A stretch of DNA of 64,000 bases from Hymenobacter montanus (GTDB lineage Bacteria; Bacteroidota; Bacteroidia; Cytophagales; Hymenobacteraceae): positions 1-64,000 of the forward strand of contig NZ_JACXAD010000005.1 in assembly GCF_014699115.1 (NCBI RefSeq), in the 5' to 3' direction. Under the pieces are notes generated by a model. The model did no database searches, was not told the origin of the DNA, and was given only the letters and a program-made list of their open reading frames with translations. Within the stretch, counting starts at the first letter, position 1; the number at the start of each line of letters is the position of its first letter. The translations under genes and the position numbers were made by a program. This document shows positions 17,448-26,553 of the stretch, piece after piece.

Positions 17448-18380
17448 ATGACCGATAATTCTTCTCGCAAAGTCCTCATCACCGGAGGTACCGGCCTCAT
17501 TGGTACCCGCCTCGCCGAGCTGCTGATCGACAACGGCTACGAAGTGGCCTTGCTAAGCCGGGAGCCGGCCAAAAGCAGCCACTACCGCAGCTTTCGCTGG
17601 GATCCTCGGGCCGAGACTATCGACGAAGCGGCCATCGCCTACGCCGACTATATCGTGAGCCTGGCGGGGGCCAGCGTGTCGGACGGCAAATGGACGGATG
17701 AGCGCAAGCGCGACATCATGACCAGCCGACTGAACGGCTTAGCGCTCCTGCACCGCGAGCTGGCCAAGTCTAACCACCACGTCAAGGCTTTTATTTCGGC
17801 CTCGGCCATCGGCATTTACGGTGATGCCGGCGACCAACTGGTCGACGAGGAAACGTCACCGGCCGTACCCACGCACGATTTCCTGGCCGACGTATCGCAC
17901 CAGTGGGAGTTGGCCGCGGCGCCCATCGTGGCGCTGGGCATCCGCACGATTATCCCCCGGATCGGCATCGTATTGAGTACTGAAGGTGGGGCGTTGCCCC
18001 AAATGGCTCGCCCAATGAAGCTGGGTGCCGGGGCCGCGCTGGGCAGCGGCAAGCAGTACATGTCCTGGATTCATCTCGACGACTTGTGCCGCCTCTTCAT
18101 GGCCATGCTGGAAGAGGAGTCCTGGCAGGGCACGTACAACGCCGTGGCCCCCCAGCCCGTCACGAACCAACAGTTCACCGAAGTGTTGGCACAGGTGCTG
18201 CACCGACGGCTGCTGCTGCCCAAAGTGCCCGCGTTCGGCCTGAAACTAGCCATGGGCGAGATGAGTGATATTGTGCTGGCTTCCCAGAACGTGAGCGCCC
18301 GGAAGGTCCTGGCTCAGGGCTTCCGGTTTGAGTACCCGGAGCTGCGCGGGGCGCTGGAGGCCCTGTATGGGTCGGGGTAA
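17448..18380 (+). CDS. TIGR01777-family NAD(P)-dependent epimerase (SDR39U1-like)
   Basis: 310 residues. Extended short-chain dehydrogenase with an N-terminal Rossmann motif (VLITGGTGLIGTRLAELL), the FRWDP element and a downstream SASAIGIYGD active-site region with its Tyr. The C-terminal DUF1731-like part (QNVSARKVLAQGFRFEYPEL) is typical of the family often called YfcH. The substrate is unknown. It is a single gene with its own promoter. Confidence 0.92.
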   Translation: MTDNSSRKVLITGGTGLIGTRLAELLIDNGYEVALLSREPAKSSHYRSFRWDPRAETIDEAAIAYADYIVSLAGASVSDGKWTDERKRDIMTSRLNGLALLHRELAKSNHHVKAFISASAIGIYGDAGDQLVDEETSPAVPTHDFLADVSHQWELAAAPIVALGIRTIIPRIGIVLSTEGGALPQMARPMKLGAGAALGSGKQYMSWIHLDDLCRLFMAMLEEESWQGTYNAVAPQPVTNQQFTEVLAQVLHRRLLLPKVPAFGLKLAMGEMSDIVLASQNVSARKVLAQGFRFEYPELRGALEALYGSG

Positions 18381-18610
18381 ACCGGCTCATCGCTTCTCAG
18401 GTGTTCTGCCAGGATTAAATTCCAAATGCGCTCCTGATAATCATACCAATGGTTAACACGCAAGAAATCGTCTCAATAATTTCTTGACTATCAAAAAATA
18501 TATCAGGAATCAAACTAAGTAAGACCCTCATTACAGACCGAATAGATGACCGTTATTTAGTGCCTGCTGGTTAACAAAGCCACTTATCTACCACTCGCTT
18601 GCACTTTCAT

Positions 18611-19753
18611 TCACGCATCCACCAGTAACTCCAATCCGGGCTTGTGGCGTAAGGCAGGCGGAATATGGGTCAGGGGATTGTTACGGGCATCCAACCTTGT
18701 CAGGTGGGGCAATTCGGCTAAGCTTTCGGGCAGGGCTTGAAGCTGGTTATTAGCGCATTTAAGCACTTGCAAGTTTTGTAGCGCTCCTATACTTTCGGGC
18801 AGGGCTTGTAGGCGATTAGCATGGCAAATGAGCTGTTTCAAGTTCTGTAACGCTCCCAGGTTTTCAGGCAGTGCTTTTAAGTGGTTATGACCGCATTTGA
18901 GCACTTGTAAGTTTTGTAGTTGCCCGATGCTTTTGGGCAGAGCTTGCAGCAAGTTCCATGCGCAACTGAGTTCTTGTAAGTTTTGCAGCGCTCCCAGGCT
19001 TTCGGGTAGTGCTTGCAGCCAGTTGTTATGGCAAATGAGCAATCGTAATTGGTGCAGTTGCCCGATGCTTTCGGGCAGTTCGGGTAGGGCTTGGACGTGC
19101 AGGGCTTGGAGCCGGAAGAAGTTAGAAGAGCAATCTAACTTCTCTAAGCTGCGTAGCTGGCCCAAGCTTTCGGGTAAGGCTCGGAGCTGATTAGAGGAGC
19201 AATCGAGCAGTCGCAATTTCTGAAGCTGTCCCAGGCTTTCGGGCAGAGCTCGTAGCTGGTTCCCTTCGCATTTGAGTGCTTGCAAGTTTTGTAAAGCTCC
19301 CAGGCTTTCAGGTAAGGCTTGTAGCTCGTTACGATTGCAACTGAGATACTGCAAATTGTGCAGTTGCCCGATGTTTTCGGGCAGGGCTCGCAGGTGGTTA
19401 ATATTGCAGTAGAGCTCTTTCAAGCTACGTAACTCTCCCAGGCTTTCGGGCAGGGCGGCAAGGTTCCTGTTCGATATGTTTAGGTGGGTAAACTGGAATA
19501 GCTCAGTGAGGACAAAGTCACTCAGCAATAGCATACTGTTTCTAAAAGCAAGTTGGTAAAGCGGGCGCAATCCGTCCAAGTACTGTTGGAAAGGAGCAGG
19601 ATTGCTTAATTCCTCGGCTAACAGCAAGGCGTATTGGATGTTATCCTCTTCCCCGGAGCGTACCAATTGGATCAGCTTGGCTACTTGTTCAGAATGGGCG
19701 GCTGAGCCGGAAAAGGAATCCTGCTTTGAAGGAGTGTCTTGTTCTGAAGCCAT
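18611..19753 (-). CDS. Leucine-rich-repeat protein with a cysteine ladder
   Basis: 380 residues from the ATG at 19753. An N-terminal helical segment of ~75 residues (AKLIQLVRSGEEDNIQYALL) is followed by about twelve 23-residue LRRs of the form LxxLxCxxNxLxALPESLGxLxNL. Ten repeats carry Cys at the same inner position. Repeat 6 has ~10 extra residues. There is no signal peptide, so it is probably cytoplasmic and protein-binding. At the DNA level the gene is a degenerate 69-bp tandem repeat. GC is lower than in neighbours. The N-terminal segment recalls a motif seen in other Bacteroidota LRR proteins, but the function is unknown. Confidence 0.85.
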   Translation of the reverse strand: MASEQDTPSKQDSFSGSAAHSEQVAKLIQLVRSGEEDNIQYALLLAEELSNPAPFQQYLDGLRPLYQLAFRNSMLLLSDFVLTELFQFTHLNISNRNLAALPESLGELRSLKELYCNINHLRALPENIGQLHNLQYLSCNRNELQALPESLGALQNLQALKCEGNQLRALPESLGQLQKLRLLDCSSNQLRALPESLGQLRSLEKLDCSSNFFRLQALHVQALPELPESIGQLHQLRLLICHNNWLQALPESLGALQNLQELSCAWNLLQALPKSIGQLQNLQVLKCGHNHLKALPENLGALQNLKQLICHANRLQALPESIGALQNLQVLKCANNQLQALPESLAELPHLTRLDARNNPLTHIPPALRHKPGLELLVDA

Positions 19754-20035
19754 CGGTCGGCTGGTCAAAAGGTTAGGTCGCTAGCTCAGCCTTTATTTCG
19801 CTTAATATAGGCTGCATAACATCGTTTCCATGATGGCTGACTTTCGCCTTATCAGCCATCAAAGATGCCCAGGGCGTTTTTACAGAATTGTCTGGCCAAT
19901 TTCTCAAACTATCGAACTCCTGGTAAGTGTCACCACTGACCTAATTTTAGCCTTCATTTAGCTAATAGCCAAAAAAAGTAAACCCCAGTTAAAGTGCTTG
20001 CCTTATCAACAAGTGAAACAAGGGCTACCTGCGCA

Positions 20036-20686
20036 TCAATTTTTATTATTTGAATCCAGTATGAATTCCCGATAATCTTGCGCCGTTTGTCTGATAGCTG
20101 AAGCAACCGATGTATTGCTTTCCACAGAATTTAGTAGGGGTAGCGCTTCCTGCCTGCCAATCATGGCACTTCGGCTTAAAAGAGATTGTGCTAAACGTGA
20201 ATCAACCTGTTGCCAGTAACGCGAGGCAATCGCAATAAGATGTGAAACTAAAAAAGTATTCTTTGGCTTTCTAAGAGCATCCTCTAACCATATTAAAGCG
20301 ATGTTGGCAATGTCCTGCGCTACTGACCAAAGCCATAATTCCGCCACCTTCTCAATCATTTGCTCTGAAGGAGATTCAATTTCCTCTCCTTTTAAGATTT
20401 CTTCTATTATAGTTAAATCGAAGTCATCCACCTTTGGCATTTTTTCGGCAAACCATTCAGTTGTAAAGTTCCAATATTCGGTCAGAGATTCCGGGATAGA
20501 GTCTCCAGTAGGCAGAGTGAGCTTCGATTGAGCTTGCAGGCAACGCTCCAGAACATTAAGAACTGTTTCGACCTCATCTAAACTGTGATTTAATGCTTCA
20601 ATTTGTTTATGGCGCTCTATAGCACTGCTCACACACCACGGATGGGGTAACCCAACTATTGTTTCTGGTAGAGCTATTTTTTTCAT
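20036..20686 (-). CDS. Hypothetical protein, AT-rich
   Basis: 216 residues from the ATG at 20686. Mostly helical with many Glu, Leu and Trp residues (LAELWLW-like stretches, IANIALIWLEDALRKPKN), possibly a HEAT-like or all-alpha scaffold. No membrane segment, signal or catalytic motif. GC is far below the window average, which suggests horizontal acquisition together with the LRR gene. No family recognised. Confidence 0.6.
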   Translation of the reverse strand: MKKIALPETIVGLPHPWCVSSAIERHKQIEALNHSLDEVETVLNVLERCLQAQSKLTLPTGDSIPESLTEYWNFTTEWFAEKMPKVDDFDLTIIEEILKGEEIESPSEQMIEKVAELWLWSVAQDIANIALIWLEDALRKPKNTFLVSHLIAIASRYWQQVDSRLAQSLLSRSAMIGRQEALPLLNSVESNTSVASAIRQTAQDYREFILDSNNKN

Positions 20687-20943
20687 ATAAGCAAAATTTG
20701 AAGAAGCTTCTACATCTTTCAAGCGTTGAAATTTGATTGTAGACCCCGGTTCAACCTAATTAAAGATTCTGCTTTTACATACTTTCCCTTCTTGAGAGCT
20801 TCCCATAATTTGTACAGTTATTACCACCAAGGAGATAGGAACGGCCGGAAAAACTGAGCTTTATCTGAGGCGCCTGTAACCATTATTATAGCATGTCAGA
20901 GAAGTGGGTTAGGTATACTAAGTGTTCACTTACTCTCCATACG

Positions 20944-23337
20944 CTAGTGCAGGCTATCGGGCAAGGCTCCCCCACTGTTCATCTGCTCGAGTAGGTTGTC
21001 GGCGGCAACCGTATCTACTGCTTCGGCCCGGCGGCGCCGCTCGCTGGGCGAGACGCAATTGTATTTCTTGACGATTTTGACCGAGGGTTTGGGAAAGGGC
21101 CCGTAAGTATAGCCCAACTCCTTGTCTTTGTACACCTTCTCCATAAATTTGCCAAAGACGGGCAGTGCCGTGCGGCCACCTTCACCCTGCTGCGAGCCCG
21201 TGAAGTGAATGCTGCGGTCTTCGCCGCCCACCCACACGCCGGTCATCAGGTCCTTGGTCATGCCCATGTACCAACCGTCGGAGTAGTTGGAAGTGGTGCC
21301 GGTTTTGCCGCCGATTTGGTTGTTGTTGTGCCAGAGGTCGGGAAAGTCCCAGAGCGCCTGCGAAGTGCCGCCGGGCTCTTCCATGCCGCCGCGCAGCATG
21401 TAGGTCATCAACCACGCCGTTTCGGCCGAAATGGCGCGCTTTTGCACGGGGTCAAACTGTTTGATAACGTTCCCATTGCGGTCCTCGATGCGCGTAACGA
21501 GGCGGGGCTCGCTGCGGAAGCCGGTGTTCATAAAGGTGCTGTAGGCATCCACCATTTCGTACACGCTCACGTCGCCGGCCGAGCCGAGGCCGATGCTGGG
21601 CACCGGCAGCAGTGGGCTGGTGATGCCGACTTTGTGGGCGTATTTAGCTACGTTATCCCAGCCTACTTTCTCGGTCAACTGGGCCGTAACGGAGTTGACC
21701 GAGCGGGCCATGGCGTGGCGCAGCGTCATGTTGAGGCCGGTGTATTCGCGGGTCACGTTGTCGGGCTGCCACTCCATGGGCTGGCCATTTTCGACGTACT
21801 TAATAGTCACGCGCTTATCCGGAATCCGGTCGCAGGGCGAGTAGCCGTTGTCGAGGGCCGTGAGGTAGACGAAAGGCTTGAACGTGGACCCGGCCTGGCG
21901 GCGCCCCTGCTTGACGTGGTCGTACTGGAAAAAGCGGTAGTCGAGCCCGCCCACCCAGGCCTTGATATGACCGGTGAAGGGGTCCATGGTCATCATTCCA
22001 GCCTGCAGGAAGTGTTTGTAGTAGGCCAGCGAGTCGAGCGGCGACATCACGAGCGTGGTATCGTTGTCCTTATGCTTCCAGGTGAACACTTTCATCGGCC
22101 GCTTGGCATTCAGCGCCGAATCGAGGCGCTGGGGCTGTTTTTTGTAGCGGGCGGCGAGGCTCTTGTAGCTCTCGGTGCGCTTCATCTGGACTTCGATGAA
22201 GTCGGGGATTTCGTTGCCTTTGTCGTCGACCCAAGGGTTCTTGCCTTTGTTGCGCCAGAAGTTGTCGAAGGTGCGCTGCAACGATTTCATGCGTTCGTGC
22301 AGGGCCTGCTCGGCATGGGCTTGCAGGCGCGAGTCGATGGTGAGGTAGATCTTCAGGCCATCGCGGTACATGTCGTGGCCGGTGCTATCGCACCAGGCAT
22401 CCACGAACTGACTAATGGCGCTGCGGAAGTAGGTATCGGGCCCGTCGATGTGGCGCTCGACGTGGTAGTTGAGCACGATAGGAGTAGCCTTGAGGGCCGC
22501 AATCTGGGCCGGGGGCAGCACCTTGGCCTGGCCCATGCGGTCGAGCACCACGTTGCGGCGGCGCAGGGCCGCGGCCGGATGGAAGCGCGGATTGTAAGCG
22601 GTAGGGTTGTTGAGCACCCCCACCAGCATGGCCGCTTCTTCGGGCTTGAGGCTATCGGGGGAAGTGCTAAAGAAGGTTTTGGCCGCTACCTTGATGCCAA
22701 AGGCGCTGGAGCCGTACTCCACCGTGTTGAGGTACATCCGCAGAATCTCTTCCTTAGTGTAATGGCGCTCCAGCTCCACGGCGGTCAGCCACTCCTTGGT
22801 TTTGGCCACGATGGTACTCACTACCGGAATGTAGCCCAGGGCCCCCCGGCTCTGCTGGCGGCGGATTTTGTAGAGGTTTTTGGCCAGCTGCTGGGTGATG
22901 GTGGAGCCACCGCGCTTGTCGCCGTGCAGAGAGGAGTAGAAGCCACCGAGCACGGCCACTAAGTCGATGCCCGAGTGGTTGTAATAACGCACATCTTCGG
23001 TCGCAATGAGCGCCTTAATGAGCCAGGGCGACATCTGGCTGAGTGGCACCGGCGAACGGTTTTCGCGGAAGTACTTGCCAATCAAGACGCCGTCGGAGGT
23101 GTATAGCTCCGAAGCCTGTTCAACTTTAGGATTTTCCAAATCAGCCAAGCTCGGCGATTTGCCAAACAGGAACATGAAGTTGGTGCTTACCAGGAACGGG
23201 TACACCAAAAAAAGAACGATGACCAAGCCAAACAGCACCCAGGCCCAGCTAACCAGCCGCCGGGGCCAGCGGCGACGCGGTCCGCTCGGTTTGGGATCAG
23301 GAGAGAGAGAGGAAACGGTCGGTTTGAGGTCGGCCAT
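20944..23337 (-). CDS. Penicillin-binding protein 1A (bifunctional transglycosylase/transpeptidase)
   Basis: 797 residues from the ATG at 23337. A cytoplasmic N terminus and one membrane anchor (about 30-50) precede a GT51 glycosyltransferase with catalytic Glu in IATEDVRYYNHSG (~114) and RGGSTITQQLAKNLY. The transpeptidase domain has the SxxK motif STFK (Ser484), SVN (546-548) and KTGTT (678-682). It polymerises and cross-links peptidoglycan at the outer face of the inner membrane. The C-terminal tail is short. A -7 box lies at 23387-23394. The upstream in-frame start at 23415 is rejected because the promoter overlaps it. Confidence 0.96.
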   Translation of the reverse strand: MADLKPTVSSLSPDPKPSGPRRRWPRRLVSWAWVLFGLVIVLFLVYPFLVSTNFMFLFGKSPSLADLENPKVEQASELYTSDGVLIGKYFRENRSPVPLSQMSPWLIKALIATEDVRYYNHSGIDLVAVLGGFYSSLHGDKRGGSTITQQLAKNLYKIRRQQSRGALGYIPVVSTIVAKTKEWLTAVELERHYTKEEILRMYLNTVEYGSSAFGIKVAAKTFFSTSPDSLKPEEAAMLVGVLNNPTAYNPRFHPAAALRRRNVVLDRMGQAKVLPPAQIAALKATPIVLNYHVERHIDGPDTYFRSAISQFVDAWCDSTGHDMYRDGLKIYLTIDSRLQAHAEQALHERMKSLQRTFDNFWRNKGKNPWVDDKGNEIPDFIEVQMKRTESYKSLAARYKKQPQRLDSALNAKRPMKVFTWKHKDNDTTLVMSPLDSLAYYKHFLQAGMMTMDPFTGHIKAWVGGLDYRFFQYDHVKQGRRQAGSTFKPFVYLTALDNGYSPCDRIPDKRVTIKYVENGQPMEWQPDNVTREYTGLNMTLRHAMARSVNSVTAQLTEKVGWDNVAKYAHKVGITSPLLPVPSIGLGSAGDVSVYEMVDAYSTFMNTGFRSEPRLVTRIEDRNGNVIKQFDPVQKRAISAETAWLMTYMLRGGMEEPGGTSQALWDFPDLWHNNNQIGGKTGTTSNYSDGWYMGMTKDLMTGVWVGGEDRSIHFTGSQQGEGGRTALPVFGKFMEKVYKDKELGYTYGPFPKPSVKIVKKYNCVSPSERRRRAEAVDTVAADNLLEQMNSGGALPDSLH

Positions 23338-23386
23338 ACGGGGCAGCGGGTGGGAGACGAAGCTAAAGCTACGCCGCGAAGGAGGG

Positions 23387-23394
23387 CAAATATA
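23387..23394 (-). promoter_or_regulatory. Predicted -7 box for the PBP1A gene
   Basis: Minus-strand TATATTTG (TAnnTTTG), 50 bp before the ATG at 23337. No good -33. Confidence 0.4.
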
Positions 23395-23464
23395 CCAGTC
23401 CCTCGCCCCAAACATCGGCCATAATTGTTAACCTGCAAATTCGCCGGGGGCCCTGGGTGTTGAG

Positions 23465-23923
23465 CTAGGGGCGCGGCGCCATGAGCACGGCGGAGTGGTG
23501 AACATGGCGCCGCCCGTTGGTCCGCTGGCGCTGCCAGTACCAGCCGAGCTCGCCCAGGGCCAGAATGATGATGCCTAAGCCGAGGAAGTAACTCCAGTAA
23601 AGCATCCGCATTTGCGCCCGCGTAGGCGAGTCCAGCTCCTGGAACAGCAACAATCCCCAGAGCTCATCAACCAGGGTAAAGGCCCAAACGGCAACGGCGA
23701 AAACGCGGGCCGGCCGGCCGAGGGCCAGGTGCCAGTGTAGCAGGTAAAGCACCACCCCCGGCAGCGCCGAAAGCAGCACGAGCGGTGCTTCCTTCACGAG
23801 GGGTAAACCCAAAAAAATCAGGCTCATCGTCTCCTTCAGGGCCTGGACGGCCGCCAGGGAACGGCCCAGGCGCGAGAGCTTCGGAATGGTAGGCAGGGGC
23901 CGATGTAAGGTAAGGGTAGGCAT
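23465..23923 (-). CDS. Hypothetical membrane protein
   Basis: 152 residues with about four hydrophobic segments (LVLLSALPGVVLYLLHWHLA, VFAVAVWAFTLVDELWGLLL, YFLGLGIIILALGELGWY). A basic N terminus and a His/Arg-rich C-terminal tail lie outside the membrane. No family recognised. It lies between PBP1A and small membrane-protein genes on the same strand. Confidence 0.65.
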   Translation of the reverse strand: MPTLTLHRPLPTIPKLSRLGRSLAAVQALKETMSLIFLGLPLVKEAPLVLLSALPGVVLYLLHWHLALGRPARVFAVAVWAFTLVDELWGLLLFQELDSPTRAQMRMLYWSYFLGLGIIILALGELGWYWQRQRTNGRRHVHHSAVLMAPRP

Positions 23924-24004
23924 AGGGCAGACGGAAAAGATAAGCCGAACCCGAAGCCAAGACGCTGATTTATCGTTGATAACGTCGTTTCGTGATGCCC
24001 GGGC

Positions 24005-24274
24005 CTAGCAGCGCCGGGTGAGTAGCACGATGAACAACCCTTTCACGGAGTCGAGCAGTAGATTGTCGGGTTTACCACATACGTAGTAATTGCCAATTCC
24101 GATGCCTATCCACCATCCCAAATAAGTAATACCCCGTAGCGTAGCCCCGGCGGCAACCAGCGACGCAAACAACAGCCCCCCGGCTACGACATACGCCAGG
24201 CAGGCTGTCTGTGGGCCGTACCTAACGCCAAACTGGGTTAGCGTAAACCCTGGGGCAAAAAAGGTTCCTCCCAC
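24005..24274 (-). CDS. Small hypothetical membrane protein
   Basis: 89 residues with a GTG start. Two or three hydrophobic segments (AYVVAGGLLFASLVAAGATL, YLGWWIGIGIGNYYV, LFIVLLTRRC). Gly-rich. No family recognised. Confidence 0.5.
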   Translation of the reverse strand: MGGTFFAPGFTLTQFGVRYGPQTACLAYVVAGGLLFASLVAAGATLRGITYLGWWIGIGIGNYYVCGKPDNLLLDSVKGLFIVLLTRRC

Positions 24275-24324
24275 GGCTAAGTGAGCGATTTTAATTTATA
24301 ATGAATACCAAGGCTCTTTGTAGT

Positions 24325-24546
24325 TTACTGCTGAGACCACAGCAGCATAAGCTGAGTGAGGGCCAAAAGCAGCAAGCTCAGCAGCAGCGTGGCGGCGGGC
24401 AGTACCCCGCGCACAAGGCGTTGGCGGCGCCCTGCTGGCGATGACGCCCGCTCCTGCCAAGTGAGCAGGAAGCCGAGGGCGGCCACATCGCCAGCGCAGA
24501 AAAGCAGGCCCAGGAAGGTAAGGGCCAGTTGAGGGAGAGTGTTCAT
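24325..24546 (-). CDS. Small two-helix membrane protein
   Basis: 73 residues from the ATG at 24546. It has two transmembrane helices (LALTFLGLLFCAGDVAALGF and TLLLSLLLLALTQLMLL) joined by a basic loop. The in-frame start at 24636 would add an unlikely N terminus. No family recognised. Confidence 0.55.
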   Translation of the reverse strand: MNTLPQLALTFLGLLFCAGDVAALGFLLTWQERASSPAGRRQRLVRGVLPAATLLLSLLLLALTQLMLLWSQQ

Positions 24547-24907
24547 TTTCTCGTTGATGTATATAAGTCGTTGGCGTTTACCAGGGCAATGCGTGCTCAA
24601 ACCCGCATGCCCAGATGGAGAACCAACCAAATCCAAAACATTGAAAGTCAGTGGCTACCGAGAGCAAGAAGCTGCTCTCGGTATTTCACCTAATTGAGTT
24701 TCTCTATTGGCAGCGCCAATGAGAAAAGTCCTGATCCGATTCGGCCTTACAGCAGAGGACGCTGCCCACTACCTAAGCCCGCGCAGAATAGCTAGGCCCA
24801 GGTTTCTATTTACAGGCAACAAGGAAGCCAGCCCATGAAGGAAGCCATCAGCCGCACCTAGCCTTAGTTCCAGTTGGCCAGCATATGGGGGCCAGGAACT
24901 GCTTAGC

Positions 24908-26548
24908 TTAGTCCTGCCCCCCCAGTTGGTGAAAGGTCTGCCAGTTGGCGTAGGTGCGGCTCTGCCAGTCGGGGTGGTCTTGGTAGTAGGCTTTCCAGTC
25001 GGCCACCGCGGCATCGAGGCGGCGCTGGGCCTCGGCAGCGGTAATAACTGTATACCCACCATAATATCTGGCCTCCGCAGTGAGTTGGGGGGCAGTGTTC
25101 AGCAAGTCGCGGTGGGCCAGCAGCACGGGCAGCACCCGCCCGGGCATGTCAAGCAGAAACCCGATGTCGATGCTGCGAAAACGGGGCTGCAGGTTGTAGC
25201 GCGCTATCCAGACCTCCCAGTTGCCGGCTGCCAGCAGCAGCAGTACGCCATACACCGCCAGCGAATTAAGCCGCACCAGGCTGTAGGCCGAGCGACGCTG
25301 CCAGATTTTGAGCAGCACCGTGCCCAGCCCGAAAATGGTCAGCAGCAGAAAAAAGCACACCCCAATGCGTTTGTAAGCCAAGCCGCAATGCAGGATGTAA
25401 TAGTAGTTACGTAGCCCCACCGACACGGCCAGCACGGCATTTTGCAGCACCCACACCGTGGCGCCCCAGCGCAGCCACGACAGACCCGGCTGGTAGAAGT
25501 TCAGGTTGCGGCGGAAAAACCAGAGCACGATGCCCATGGCCAACAGAATGCTGAAGATGAGCACGTAAGTGCCCTCATGCACGAACTGCGTGAGGTCGAG
25601 CCCCGGCTTGGGTACGAAGCCAAACCACAGCCAGTTGATATCGATGGCATTGACAACCAGCAGCAGCAAGTTCACGAGCCCAAACACGGCGGCGGCCACG
25701 ATGAATTCTTTGCGCAAGTCGAGCGCCCGGCTCGCCTTCAGCCGGAAATCGGGCCGGCGCACGGCGAACGACGCCACCCGGTCGCGCTGGCGCTGGATAA
25801 ACTCCCCGAAGCGCGACTCCTGATCGGCAAACAGGTGCACTGGCACCACTACCACTATCCCGGCCGTAATCACAAAGCCGAGCGTGAAGAACAAGAGGTG
25901 GCCCAGCGAAATCTCGGGTAGCAGCCGCCCCAGCCAGCGGCTCAGCGCCGCCAGCACCCGGCTACTCAGGGCCGCATACACGGGGTTTGCCACCGCAAAC
26001 AGCACGTGGAAGGCCCCCAGGATGCCCACCGGCACCAAAAACAAGCGCCCGTAAAACCAGCTTCGCCGCACGCCCACGCCCGCCTGGCGGGGGGCCCGTA
26101 GGCCGCGCATCACCCGGGCGCTGGCCTGGGCAAGGCTGCCGGCGGCCGTCAGCACCGCGTACAGCGCCAGCTTCAGGTGGGGCTGGTTCACGTAGCCCAG
26201 CAGCATCAGCGTGGAGGCAATGCAGGCCAGAGCCGCCACGGCCGAGCCGTACACGGCCATCATCACCGCGCTAAACAGGCTTCCCACTACGGCCAGCCAG
26301 AAGTAGCCCGAGCGCCGCACCGCCGCGTGGCGGGGCAGCAGGACAAACTGCGCCGCCACCCCGAAACTGATGAACACCAGCATGTTTACCCCACTTCTTT
26401 CCAGCCAGAAAAGCCAGTCGAACAACCCCACCCCCAGCAGCAGCAGCAACCTTTGCGCGGAGGTGAGTGGAGTAACGGTCGGCTGGACGCTAGCCGCAGC
26501 AGCGCGAGCGGCGGGAAGGCCCGTGGGCCATGTTTGAGATGGTTCCAT
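24908..26548 (-). CDS. DUF4173/DUF4153-type polytopic membrane protein
   Basis: 546 residues from the ATG at 26548. About eleven to twelve transmembrane segments across residues 30-450 are followed by a ~100-residue soluble C-terminal domain (GGYTVITAAEAQRRLDAAVADW). Sequence such as LRNYYYILHCGLAYKRIGV followed by LNSLAVYGVLLLLAAGNWEVWIA fits the DUF4173 family, whose function is not established. The ORF is open upstream to 26911 but that part is antisense to the ferritin-like gene. The start is 6 bp after the ferritin-like stop, and an operator-like palindrome (26562-26576) lies 13 bp upstream. Confidence 0.85.
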   Translation of the reverse strand: MEPSQTWPTGLPAARAAAASVQPTVTPLTSAQRLLLLLGVGLFDWLFWLERSGVNMLVFISFGVAAQFVLLPRHAAVRRSGYFWLAVVGSLFSAVMMAVYGSAVAALACIASTLMLLGYVNQPHLKLALYAVLTAAGSLAQASARVMRGLRAPRQAGVGVRRSWFYGRLFLVPVGILGAFHVLFAVANPVYAALSSRVLAALSRWLGRLLPEISLGHLLFFTLGFVITAGIVVVVPVHLFADQESRFGEFIQRQRDRVASFAVRRPDFRLKASRALDLRKEFIVAAAVFGLVNLLLLVVNAIDINWLWFGFVPKPGLDLTQFVHEGTYVLIFSILLAMGIVLWFFRRNLNFYQPGLSWLRWGATVWVLQNAVLAVSVGLRNYYYILHCGLAYKRIGVCFFLLLTIFGLGTVLLKIWQRRSAYSLVRLNSLAVYGVLLLLAAGNWEVWIARYNLQPRFRSIDIGFLLDMPGRVLPVLLAHRDLLNTAPQLTAEARYYGGYTVITAAEAQRRLDAAVADWKAYYQDHPDWQSRTYANWQTFHQLGGQD

Positions 26549-26553
26549 TATTT

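Noticed and set aside
18611..19753. CRISPR-like spaced repeats
   Set aside because: The 69-bp period is codon-based leucine-rich repeats with degenerate sequence, not identical repeats with unique spacers.
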